Under the pieces are notes generated by a model that was not told where the DNA came from, searched no databases, and saw only the letters and a list, made by a program, of their open reading frames with translations. A DNA stretch of 51,751 bases from Actinomycetota bacterium (lineage in GTDB: Bacteria > Actinomycetota > Thermoleophilia > RBG-16-64-13): NCBI GenBank assembly GCA_012514635.1, contig JAAYZX010000056.1, positions 1 through 51,751 on the forward strand, written 5' to 3'. This document shows, piece after piece, positions 17,353-25,643 of the stretch (positions are counted from its first letter, which is position 1; every line of letters starts with the position of its first letter). The position numbers and the translations under genes are program-made.

Positions 17353-18530
17353 GGTTCTCCGCTGTGAAGCTGCGGATCCGTGGGCGGATAGACGAACTCC
17401 TCAGCCGGTTGTTTCCGAAAGCCGAAGAAATGCTCCAGATGGTCTGCAATTCGTTGTGCGGCCCTCCCGTCACCGTAGGGGCTGACGGCATTGGCCATGC
17501 TGTCGTACGCGGCGCGATCGGTCAGTAGCTCGTCGATAGTGGACTCGATGACTGCGGAATCCGTCCCCACCAGACGGGCCGTCCCCGCCTCGATTCCTTC
17601 CGGCCGCTCGGTTACGTCACGCATGACCAACACAGGTTTACCGAGCGCGGGGGCTTCCTCTTGGATGCCGCCGGAGTCGGTGATGACTAGGTCAACGGCC
17701 TTCATCAGATGCACGAACTGTCGGTATGGTTGCGGTTCGGCAAAGACGACACCGGACTCATCACCCAGGATGCCACGGAACGTCTCACGCACCACCGGAT
17801 TGAGATGGATTGGGAAGATGAAGGTAAGGTCGGGGCGATAACGGCAGCACCCGCGGATGGCTCGGGCAATGGAGGCCATGGGCATACCCCAGCTTTCGCG
17901 ACGGTGCACAGTGACCAGGATCTTGGGCCCGGGTCTTCCTAGGCCTGCCCGCAGCGCCGGCTCGAACTCAGGGGTCGGCTTGGAAGCGGTGAGAAGGAGG
18001 GCGTCAATAACGGTGTTGCCGGTGACAAGTACGGTATCGGGACTGATGCCTTCCGCAAGGAGGGCGGCACGGGCGGTCTCGGTAGGTGCGAGGAACACTT
18101 CGCATAAGCGGTCGGCCAATCGGCGGTTGGCTTCCTCGGGGTATGGACTGTAGAGGGTGTCCGTGCGCAGTCCGGCTTCCACATGTGCCACCGGGATCTG
18201 GTGGTAGAAGGCCGCCAGCGCCGCCGCAAATGTGGTGGTGGTGTCGCCGTGGACCAGCATCATATGTGGGTTCTCGTTCTCCAACAGCGGCTCAAGACCT
18301 TGGAGTACGGCTGTGGTTATGTGTGTCAGCGATTGCGCATGCCTCATGATATCCAGATCATAATCTATGGGGATGTCGAACTCTGCGATTACCTGGTCCA
18401 GCATCTGGCGATGCTGTGCGGTGACACAGGTAATGACCTGGAAGCATTCACGACGGTTGAGCTCTTGCACCACGGGGGCCATTTTTATGGCCTCCGGTCG
18501 CGTGCCGAAGGTGAGAAAAAGCGTACGCAT
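17346..18530 (-). CDS. wecB: UDP-N-acetylglucosamine 2-epimerase (non-hydrolysing)
   Basis: A 394-residue GT-B-fold epimerase interconverting UDP-GlcNAc and UDP-ManNAc. The N-terminus LFLTFGTRPEAIKMAPVV is characteristic; further signatures are VHGDTTTTFAAAL, VAHVEAGLRT, TVHRRESWG, and DSGGIQEEAPALGKPVLVM with RDVTERPEG. It is transcribed away from the polysaccharide cluster that begins 155 bp to its right. Its product is the expected donor for the TagA-type ManNAc transferase fused in that cluster and a precursor of the pyruvylated ManNAc recognised by SLH domains. It ends in a non-conserved tail of about 25 residues. Confidence 0.95.
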   Translation of the reverse strand: MRTLFLTFGTRPEAIKMAPVVQELNRRECFQVITCVTAQHRQMLDQVIAEFDIPIDYDLDIMRHAQSLTHITTAVLQGLEPLLENENPHMMLVHGDTTTTFAAALAAFYHQIPVAHVEAGLRTDTLYSPYPEEANRRLADRLCEVFLAPTETARAALLAEGISPDTVLVTGNTVIDALLLTASKPTPEFEPALRAGLGRPGPKILVTVHRRESWGMPMASIARAIRGCCRYRPDLTFIFPIHLNPVVRETFRGILGDESGVVFAEPQPYRQFVHLMKAVDLVITDSGGIQEEAPALGKPVLVMRDVTERPEGIEAGTARLVGTDSAVIESTIDELLTDRAAYDSMANAVSPYGDGRAAQRIADHLEHFFGFRKQPAEEFVYPPTDPQLHSGEPH

Positions 18531-18685
18531 ACTTCGACTCTAGCCGACTGCGTCACCGGCGACAAGAGGAGAGTTTCCGCCCAACGGGGTCGACACGGGC
18601 GTTCAGTATGGCTGCAGCTCGCGGGGTGGGCTAGAATCTGTCAGGCCTTCCACATGCTCATCCTACCGTCTCCGGAGTGTTGCAT

Positions 18686-19171
18686 ATGACTACGTTCATC
18701 GATCGACAGGGGCGGTTATTCGGCAAGGTCAGCGTGGTGGACATTCTGATCCTTGTTCTGCTGGTGGCTCTGGTTCTCTTTGCGTTCGTTCGCTTCTCAA
18801 AACCGGCCGCCGCTGTGACCGTCGAGACCAAACTCACCATGGAGAAACAGCGAGATCCCACTGTGAATCAGTTTGAGGTGGGGTTGCCTGTGTACGATGA
18901 GGGCGGCGCCCTGCTGGGTCATGTGGAGAAGGTCGAGGCTGTGCGCACACCTCTTGACGTGTTCACGGCCGACGGGCAACCGGTGCCGGGTGCCGTCTCC
19001 CAGGTGTACTGGGACCTCAGTATCTGGGTCAAAGGAAAGGGCCACGACTCAGGTTCGGCCATATCGGTAGGCGGGATTGTGTTGAACGTAGGTATGTCTT
19101 TGCAGGTGCACGGGCCGGGCTTTGACGTGAGGACTCAGGTCCAACAAGTAAGAACGGTGGCTGAGGATTGA
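18686..19171 (+). CDS. DUF4330 single-pass membrane protein
   Basis: A 161-residue protein with a short basic cytoplasmic N-terminus (DRQGRLFGKVSVVDI), one membrane helix (VDILILVLLVALVLFAFV) and an extracellular domain of about 120 residues with a strand-rich pattern ending in VRTVAED. This matches DUF4330, whose function is unknown. The ATG is preceded by CCGGAG eight bases upstream. It is the first gene of the polysaccharide run and its stop overlaps the start of the Wzy-like gene, so an envelope-polymer role is inferred from context. A -10-like TAGAAT lies at 18632. Confidence 0.75.
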   Translation: MTTFIDRQGRLFGKVSVVDILILVLLVALVLFAFVRFSKPAAAVTVETKLTMEKQRDPTVNQFEVGLPVYDEGGALLGHVEKVEAVRTPLDVFTADGQPVPGAVSQVYWDLSIWVKGKGHDSGSAISVGGIVLNVGMSLQVHGPGFDVRTQVQQVRTVAED

Positions 19172-20934
19172 GCATCTGGTCGGCCTCGCTGACCGGGCGT
19201 GCGTGCGTCTCCGTCCGGCATTGGCTCTGTGTTGCATGGCGGGTGTCGCTGATGGGGAGGTTGGCGGCGGTCGCGGGGCGCGCCGTCGCCGCCGGGATTG
19301 GCGGTAGTCGATTGCTGTGCGTGCGGGGGGCGTCGATGCCCTTGATTCCTTCTCTGGCTGCAGGATCACAAAGCGCAGGCCTCCTGCAGTTGGTTGCTCG
19401 ATTGTATGTGGCAGTAGCACGAGGGTTGGGCGAAGGATGGGTGGGCCGCGGGCTGCGCCGCGCGGCCGCCTCAGGGGATATCGGCCGCCGGTGCCGGCGG
19501 CCGAGTGTGGCCGTGTGGTCGGCGGTGGCGCTGGCCGCAATCGCCGTAGGCCTGAGCGCCGCCGCCGGGCCGGATACCTTCATGTTGCTGATCGGGGCGG
19601 CGCTGGTAGCCGGTCTGAGTTTGGTGGTACCGTTCCGGGCCGAACTGCTGCTGCTTGTATTGGCCGCCTTCCCCTGGATCGACTGGTTGGTCCGTAGTTT
19701 TCTTGGTTCTGCGTGGGGAGGCTATTGGGATGAGGTGCTGCTGATATACGGCCTGTTGGCTGTAGCGATTTCGGCTCTTATCCTTCGCCGCCACGAGTTG
19801 CGCTGGGTGCCTGCGACTGTACCCATCTTGGTGGCCCTGGTCTTGGCGGTGGGGTCGGTGGTGGTCAACCAGGTGCCCGATCAGGTGGCGCAGTTTGCAC
19901 TACGGGTGACCTTTCAGCCGTTTCTCTTTTACTTTCTGGGCGTGTGGTTACCCAAAGATCGGCGATGGATCAAAGCCACCGTGGTCGTATTCTTGGGGGC
20001 GTCGCTGCTCCTGGCTCTTCACGGTTTGTACCAATACGTGACCAATGCCCCCATGCCGGCATCATGGGTGGACACACACGAGAATATCGGCACACGTGCC
20101 TACTCTATTATTCATAATCCTAACGGGCTGGGCGCGTTTCTGCTGCTGGGGAGCATGATGGCCGGAACGCTGGCTCTTTCTTCTATCGGTCGTAGCCGGC
20201 GAGTGATCTGCGCCGTTCTGACCGGGATACTGTTGGCGGCGGTGGGTGTCACCTTCAGTCGCGGAGCGTATATTGGGTTGGGAGCGGGCTTCGTAGCCGT
20301 GGTGCTGCTCGCTTTCCGGCCGTGGCTGGGCCGGTTGCTGGGTGTCGCACTGGTTGGAGCTCTTGTCACTCCGCGCAGGTTCTGGGATCGCCTGCTCTTC
20401 GGTTTCAGCAGCTACTACATCCGGCTCAGTGCAACCAATGGCCGTCTTTACGTTTGGCGCATCGCTCTACTGCGTATGTTCGACCATCCGTGGTGGGGCG
20501 TGGGCCTGGGAACCTTGGGAGGGACCAGCGCATACATGGCCGGGTACGGTCGTCTGTGGATAGATAGTTACTACCTGCAATTGGGTGCCGAGGGAGGATT
20601 GCTGTTGTTGGTTACATTCTTGTGGATCCTTGTTCGGGCGGGCAAGGGTCTGGTGGCATCTTTCGGCGGTGCTGCCGATCCTCTGCTTCGCGGGATCGTT
20701 GCGGGCGTGTTCGGCGGTTTCGTGGCCGTGTGTGCGGCGGCGCTCACTTCGAGCGTCTGGGAGACGCTGGTGGTGGGCGCTGGGTTCTGGTTCCTGGCGG
20801 GCGTTGCGTCGTCGGTGTCGACACAAGGAGAAGAGGAGAGAGGGCTTGTGCCGGCGAGGCTATTGGGCGACGAGCCTCCGGTGGGCCGTCTTCCTCGTTC
20901 TCGAGCTAAGACCTTGGCGCGGAGGCCGGCATGA
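19168..20934 (+). CDS. O-antigen ligase/polymerase-like membrane protein (Wzy family)
   Basis: A 588-residue polytopic protein with about ten to twelve membrane helices. The central Wzy_C-type region holds GVTFSRGAYIGLGAGF, then a large outside loop with NGRLYVWRIALLRMFDHPWWGVGLG, a pattern typical of O-antigen ligase and polymerase enzymes acting on lipid-linked glycans. The first ~95 residues are basic and poorly conserved; the TTG start overlaps the upstream stop, but an internal ATG at 19252 is an alternative. The downstream glycosyltransferase start overlaps its stop. It is the probable polymerase of the cell-wall polysaccharide; ligase function cannot be excluded. Confidence 0.82.
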   Translation: MSIWSASLTGRACVSVRHWLCVAWRVSLMGRLAAVAGRAVAAGIGGSRLLCVRGASMPLIPSLAAGSQSAGLLQLVARLYVAVARGLGEGWVGRGLRRAAASGDIGRRCRRPSVAVWSAVALAAIAVGLSAAAGPDTFMLLIGAALVAGLSLVVPFRAELLLLVLAAFPWIDWLVRSFLGSAWGGYWDEVLLIYGLLAVAISALILRRHELRWVPATVPILVALVLAVGSVVVNQVPDQVAQFALRVTFQPFLFYFLGVWLPKDRRWIKATVVVFLGASLLLALHGLYQYVTNAPMPASWVDTHENIGTRAYSIIHNPNGLGAFLLLGSMMAGTLALSSIGRSRRVICAVLTGILLAAVGVTFSRGAYIGLGAGFVAVVLLAFRPWLGRLLGVALVGALVTPRRFWDRLLFGFSSYYIRLSATNGRLYVWRIALLRMFDHPWWGVGLGTLGGTSAYMAGYGRLWIDSYYLQLGAEGGLLLLVTFLWILVRAGKGLVASFGGAADPLLRGIVAGVFGGFVAVCAAALTSSVWETLVVGAGFWFLAGVASSVSTQGEEERGLVPARLLGDEPPVGRLPRSRAKTLARRPA

Positions 20935-22253
20935 AAGAGGCCTCCAAGTTGGAGACGGGCATGAAGGAGGCCGGCGGGACCACCTGGAAGGCCGCTTACG
21001 AGGCCGGGCAGGCCGAACGACTGCGTGTTGTGCACGTGATAGGAGGAGACGATACGGGGGGCGTCATGACGCACCTGCTGCCCCTGCTGAATGCCCTGCT
21101 CGATCGCGACATAGATCTACATCTCCTCTGCATGGGTGGCGGGGGGCTTGTCCAAGAGGCGGCGCGACGCGGCATACCACACCGGATTCTCCCCATGTCC
21201 GGACCATTTGATCCGCGGGTTCTACCTCATATACGTGCGGAGTTGGCGGAAGGCGGATGGCAGGTGGTGCATACTCATGGCTCTCGCGCCAACCTTCCTG
21301 TACGGGCTTTACGCATGTTTCGGCCCAGCGCTCTTCGCTTCGCCCGCGGCGCAGCCCAAACCCTGCCTTGTTATTTCACCACCATACATTCGGACCTGCT
21401 TCTCGACTACGACAGCAGGCTCCGTGCCTCCACCTACGGTGTGTGCGACCGGGCGACACTGGCAGCGGTGGACCAACTGATCTGTGTCTCGGAAGATTTG
21501 CGGAGACGGCTCATGGCCCGCGGCTATCCGGCGGCCAAGTTGGTGGTTGTTCGTCCGGGGTTGGAGCTGGACGCGACCCGCCCGCTGCCGGAGGAGCGAC
21601 AACGCGCATGGCTGGAAACGCAGACTTCCGGTATCTCGGCGGCGTCGCCGGACCCGGATATTCCGGAGGCGATGGCGGCCATCGACGCCCCCAATGCGCG
21701 CTGGGTGGGCACGGTGGCGCGACTGGTTGGGGTCAAAGATATCGACTTGATGCTGCGGTCGTTTGCTCAGGTGGCGCAGGCGTATCCTGCTGCCAGATTG
21801 GCCATAGTGGGCGATGGTCCGGATCGTTCGCAGCTCCAACAGATCGCGCTCGACTTGGGCATTGGTAGTCGTGTGGCTTTCCCAGGACGGCTGCCGACCA
21901 TCTGGCCGGCAATGCGCAGGCTCTCCGTCTATTGGTTGACTTCTATCTCCGAAGGCCTGCCCCTCTCCATCATGGAGGCCATGTCTACCGGTCTGCCGGT
22001 GGTGGCCACGGCGGTGGGTGGTGTGCCGGAGGCGGTGGAGGATGGTATGTCGGGATATTTGGTACCGCGTGTAGACCGGGAGACTGCGGTTGGAGCTATG
22101 GCGCATCGTGTGGTGGAGTTGCTGCAGGACGCGGAACTGTGTCTGCGTATGGGCAGGGCAGGAGCGTCGCGGGTGATGAAGGATTTCGTGCCGGAAGCGG
22201 CGGCACGGCGGTACCAACACGCGTATCGTAGGGCTATGGCCGTGATAGGGTAG
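20931..22253 (+). CDS. Glycosyltransferase family 4
   Basis: A 440-residue GT-B glycosyltransferase. The N-terminal Gly-rich loop VIGGDDTGGVMTHLL binds the acceptor side. The C-terminal donor domain has WVGTVARLVGVKDIDLML, AIVGDGPDRSQLQ and the EX7E-type motif in SEGLPLSIMEAMSTGLPVV. Two near-identical MKEA segments (starting at 20931 and 20961) open the protein; the second could be the real start. The start overlaps the Wzy-like stop (ATGA). It is expected to add one sugar to the lipid-linked polymer on the cytoplasmic face. Sugar specificity cannot be read from the sequence. Confidence 0.88.
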   Translation: MKEASKLETGMKEAGGTTWKAAYEAGQAERLRVVHVIGGDDTGGVMTHLLPLLNALLDRDIDLHLLCMGGGGLVQEAARRGIPHRILPMSGPFDPRVLPHIRAELAEGGWQVVHTHGSRANLPVRALRMFRPSALRFARGAAQTLPCYFTTIHSDLLLDYDSRLRASTYGVCDRATLAAVDQLICVSEDLRRRLMARGYPAAKLVVVRPGLELDATRPLPEERQRAWLETQTSGISAASPDPDIPEAMAAIDAPNARWVGTVARLVGVKDIDLMLRSFAQVAQAYPAARLAIVGDGPDRSQLQQIALDLGIGSRVAFPGRLPTIWPAMRRLSVYWLTSISEGLPLSIMEAMSTGLPVVATAVGGVPEAVEDGMSGYLVPRVDRETAVGAMAHRVVELLQDAELCLRMGRAGASRVMKDFVPEAAARRYQHAYRRAMAVIG

Positions 22254-22323
22254 GCCACATAACAAACCAAGACTTAAGCAGGCGAAAGCCGGAAGGCTGG
22301 AACGGAAGGTAGGTTCTCAGATC

Positions 22324-23547
22324 ATGCTTCGGGGCTGGGACATCGTGGTGCTGTCGTCGCTGGACTACATGGCTCATTGGACGAGCAAGCAGCAGATCAT
22401 GCACCGCTTGGCACCCACCAATCGCGTCCTGTACGTGGAGGAGCCGGTGACGATGTTGGCACCCTTCAAGGTGCCGGAGCGTTGGCGCCGCTGGAGCGCC
22501 GTACCTCCACGTGTGTCTCGTGCTGAGCTTGACCTTTGGACGCTGACACCGCCGCCGCTCCTCCCCTTCGGCAATGTATGCCGACAGATTAATCGTGTCA
22601 ACCAAGGCGTAATAGCCGCTTATGTACGGTGGGCGGTGCGCCGGCTGGGTCTACGCAATTACTTGTTGTGGAGCTACCTGCCCACAGCGGTGGATATCGT
22701 GGAGCTCTTGGATCCGGCCGCTGTGGTCTATCATTGCGTCGATGAGCACTCGGCCTTCCCGGGGTTCGTCAAGCCGGAGGTGGTCTGGTCTTATGACGAG
22801 CAGCTGTGCCGACGGGCCGATCTGGTGATCTGTACGGCCGACAATCTGCGGGCGGCGCGGGCCGGCTTCAATCCTCACGTCTACCATGTGCCCAACGCCG
22901 GCGATATAGATCACTTCAAGCAGGCCTTGGATCCGGCTGTGAAGCTGCCGACGGACGCGGCGGCTCATGCGCGGCCGCGGATCGGAGTCATAGGCATTCA
23001 CGATGAACGCCTCGATGTGCAGGCCATCAAAGCCATTGCGGAGGCGGATCCTTCCTGGAACGTACTGCTCATTGGTCCTGTTCGCCCCGGTGACGTGGAC
23101 GAGGCCACCCTGGCTGCACTTCCCAACGTACACTTGCTGGGACGTAAGCAGGTGCCGGAGTTGCCGGCCTACGTGAAGTCCTTGGATATCGCCCTCATCC
23201 CCTACAAAACCATGGAGCTTACGCGAAACATATTTCCACTCAAACTGTTCGAATACCTGGCGGGAGGCGTGCCGGTGATTGTCAGCGGCCTGCCCGAACT
23301 GGAGCGCTATCGCGGATCCATCATGTTGGCGGATGGTCCACAAGACTTTCCGCGTCTCATCAGGCAGGCGTTGGCCGAAGACGGCCCCGAGTTGCGGGCC
23401 GAGCGGGTGCGGTTGGCTGAGCAGAATAGCTGGGATCATCGCGTGGAGGCGATCTCTCTTTTGGTGGAAGAGATGCTGTACCGCAAGGGTTTGACGACAG
23501 AGGCGGCAACCGGGGGTGGCCGCGTAACCACCGAGGGAGCGCTGTGA
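22324..23547 (+). CDS. Glycosyltransferase (TuaH-like GT4)
   Basis: A 407-residue GT-B glycosyltransferase. The N-terminal part WDIVVLSSLDYMAHWTSKQQ with VLYVEEP resembles TuaH-like enzymes of teichuronic acid synthesis. The donor domain includes IGVIGIHDERLDVQAI, WNVLLIGPV, HLLGRKQVPELPAYVKSLD and IFPLKLFEYLAGGVPVI. It follows the preceding transferase after 70 bp that contain a small AGCC-GGAA-GGCT hairpin. Its stop overlaps the GTG of the fusion gene (GTGA). It is likely part of the same polymer pathway; acceptor and donor are unknown. Confidence 0.82.
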   Translation: MLRGWDIVVLSSLDYMAHWTSKQQIMHRLAPTNRVLYVEEPVTMLAPFKVPERWRRWSAVPPRVSRAELDLWTLTPPPLLPFGNVCRQINRVNQGVIAAYVRWAVRRLGLRNYLLWSYLPTAVDIVELLDPAAVVYHCVDEHSAFPGFVKPEVVWSYDEQLCRRADLVICTADNLRAARAGFNPHVYHVPNAGDIDHFKQALDPAVKLPTDAAAHARPRIGVIGIHDERLDVQAIKAIAEADPSWNVLLIGPVRPGDVDEATLAALPNVHLLGRKQVPELPAYVKSLDIALIPYKTMELTRNIFPLKLFEYLAGGVPVIVSGLPELERYRGSIMLADGPQDFPRLIRQALAEDGPELRAERVRLAEQNSWDHRVEAISLLVEEMLYRKGLTTEAATGGGRVTTEGAL

Positions 23548-25643
23548 GAATCCTCCTTCCCACCATGCGCGATGTGGGCCAGGTAGGCGGCACCACCACG
23601 CACTTGGACATGCTGTCGCGCGGACTGCGCGAAATTGGCCACGATGCCCACGTACTCTATCTGGGTGCACATATCCCAGAGGTGGTGCGCAACTTGGGGA
23701 TAGTGTGGCCGGCGGGAGCGCTCAATCGTGCGCGGCGTGGCTGGGGCATGATGTATGCGGCGTGGGTGCGGGCACAAATTGTGGCCGGACTCACGGAGCG
23801 CGAACTGTCGCGCGATCGGCGCGAACAGGCTGCGCAAAGCACCGCCGGGGTGCCGTGGCAGGTGCTGAACGCCCAGGACGTATACTCGGTCCCCGGTTTG
23901 CGTGCCGCGGCCGATCGCTACGGTATCCCGCTGGTGCTCACGCTCCACGGCTATCCGCTGTACGAGTCCCTCTCGGAGGGATATACCACCAAGTCGGCGT
24001 GGGGTAAGTCGTATCTGGTGCGATCAGAAATGAAGGCGCTTCGCCAGGCGGATCGCATAGTCACCGTAGACACCCGTCTCTATGACTTTGCAGTGGACTT
24101 GATTCCCGACAGGTCGTCGGCGGTGGTGTCGCTCATGAACTTTATCGATACCTCGTCGTTCTTTCCCAGTCGAGAGGGTCGCGAGGAATTGCGCGGGCGT
24201 TACCGCATTCCTCCGGGACGGACGGTGCTTTTCTGTCCGCGTCGCTTGGTGAAGAAAAATGGGGTGGTCTTCCCGTCGCTGGCTCTTGCTGCTATGGATC
24301 CCGAGAATCGTCGACGATTCGTATTGCTGCATGCCGGCGAGGGAGGGGAGCGCGAAGCGATTGAAGCAGCCGTACATCAGCACGGACTCCAGGACCAGGT
24401 TCGGCTGTTGGGCAACCAAGATCGCGCGGCTGTTCTGGACCTGTATAGGCTCTGCGACATCGTGCTTGTACCATCCGTACACTCCGAGAATGTGGAAGAA
24501 GCGACATCTCTGGCGGCGCTGGAGGCAATGGCGTCAGGTCGGCCGTTGATAGCGGGGGCGGTGGGTGGTTTGGCCGAGATGGTGCGGGACGGAGAGACGG
24601 GGCTGCTGGTGCCCGGCGGCGACGCACAGGCTTTGGCGGCGGCCATCCTGCGGCTGGCCGCCGCCCCCGGCCTCGGCGAGACTCTCGCCGAGGCCGCCCG
24701 AAGCTATGTCGTTTCCAATCACTCGCACCTGAAGGCGGCGGAGCGGTACGTGGAGATCTATCAAGATGCCGCCGCAGCGGTGAATCTCGATCGTCCTCCC
24801 TACCAGGAATGGGGAAAGCCTGTGGAGCCGGCGCATGCCGATGCCACGGATGCAGGGGACGCCGGCGCAAAAACTGTAGACGCGTGCCGGATCGAAGTGC
24901 TGGGTCTACCCTTGGACTTGATCGGTCTAGAGGATGCCGTGGAGTGGGTCATTGGCCATGCGCGCAGCGACCTGAGTGAGACTGGCACCAGAATAGCGGT
25001 GTCCTTCAATCCGGAACTGGCCGTAGGCGCGCAGCGCGATCCGATAGCGGCGGAGGCCGTGTTGGAAGCCGACCTGCGGTACCCGGACGGAGTGGGCGCC
25101 GTCTGGGCGGCCAAACAACAGGGCGTAGCTGAAGTGGAGCGGGTGCCCGGCATTGAGCTGGCGGAGCACGTTCTGGCACGCGTCGCCCAGGAGAATATCC
25201 CCGTGTACTTTCTGGGTGCAGAGCCCGGTGTGGCGGAAGAGGCAGCTGCGCGATGCAAAGCAACCCACCCCGGCCTCCGAGTGGCGGGTATTCACCACGG
25301 CTATTTCGGAGCGCAGGAAGAAGGGGCGGTGGTTGATGAAATACGGGCATCGAAGGCGAGGATTTTGCTTGTAGCGATGGGTGCGCCGCGACAGGAATCC
25401 TTCCTGCTTAAACATAGACACCAACTGGGTGTGCAGGTGGGGTTGGGTATAGGCGGTAGTTTCGACGTATGGTCAGGCAGAGTGCGCAGAGCGCCCCAGT
25501 GGACCAGACGGTATGGTGTGGAGTGGTTGTGGCGGTTGGCGTCCAAACCTAGTCGAATCGGCCGCCAGAAGGCGCTGGCCGGGTTTGTGCGCGACGTGAT
25601 GCGCCATGCCGAGTACGGACGAGGCCGGAACACGCGGGGCTGA
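23544..25643 (+). CDS. Fused GT4 glycosyltransferase - WecG/TagA/CpsF (GT26) transferase
   Basis: A 699-residue protein with two complete enzymes in one chain. Residues 1-~410 form a GT4 transferase (GGTTTHLDMLSRGL loop; LFCPRRLVKKNGVVF; donor motif EEATSLAALEAMASGRPLI). After an Ala/Asp-rich linker (~415-445), residues ~450-690 form a GT26 TagA-type domain: VSFNPELAVGAQRDP, LRYPDGVGAVWAAK, RVPGIELAEHVLAR, YFLGAEPGVAEEAA, HHGYFG, LLVAMGAPRQESFL, GLGIGGSFDVWSGRVRRAP and VEWLWRLASKPSRIGR. TagA enzymes transfer ManNAc from UDP-ManNAc to lipid-linked GlcNAc. The frame is open throughout with no hint of a frameshift. It overlaps csaB by one base. Confidence 0.9.
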   Translation: MRILLPTMRDVGQVGGTTTHLDMLSRGLREIGHDAHVLYLGAHIPEVVRNLGIVWPAGALNRARRGWGMMYAAWVRAQIVAGLTERELSRDRREQAAQSTAGVPWQVLNAQDVYSVPGLRAAADRYGIPLVLTLHGYPLYESLSEGYTTKSAWGKSYLVRSEMKALRQADRIVTVDTRLYDFAVDLIPDRSSAVVSLMNFIDTSSFFPSREGREELRGRYRIPPGRTVLFCPRRLVKKNGVVFPSLALAAMDPENRRRFVLLHAGEGGEREAIEAAVHQHGLQDQVRLLGNQDRAAVLDLYRLCDIVLVPSVHSENVEEATSLAALEAMASGRPLIAGAVGGLAEMVRDGETGLLVPGGDAQALAAAILRLAAAPGLGETLAEAARSYVVSNHSHLKAAERYVEIYQDAAAAVNLDRPPYQEWGKPVEPAHADATDAGDAGAKTVDACRIEVLGLPLDLIGLEDAVEWVIGHARSDLSETGTRIAVSFNPELAVGAQRDPIAAEAVLEADLRYPDGVGAVWAAKQQGVAEVERVPGIELAEHVLARVAQENIPVYFLGAEPGVAEEAAARCKATHPGLRVAGIHHGYFGAQEEGAVVDEIRASKARILLVAMGAPRQESFLLKHRHQLGVQVGLGIGGSFDVWSGRVRRAPQWTRRYGVEWLWRLASKPSRIGRQKALAGFVRDVMRHAEYGRGRNTRG
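24668..24696 (+). repeat. 13-bp perfect inverted repeat in the GT4-TagA gene
   Basis: Arms 24668-24680 and 24684-24696 are exact reverse complements separated by ACT. They lie in the end of the GT4 domain and code for an Ala/Gly/Glu-rich helix, a region where the family has no length variation, so insertion is unlikely. Confidence 0.75.
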
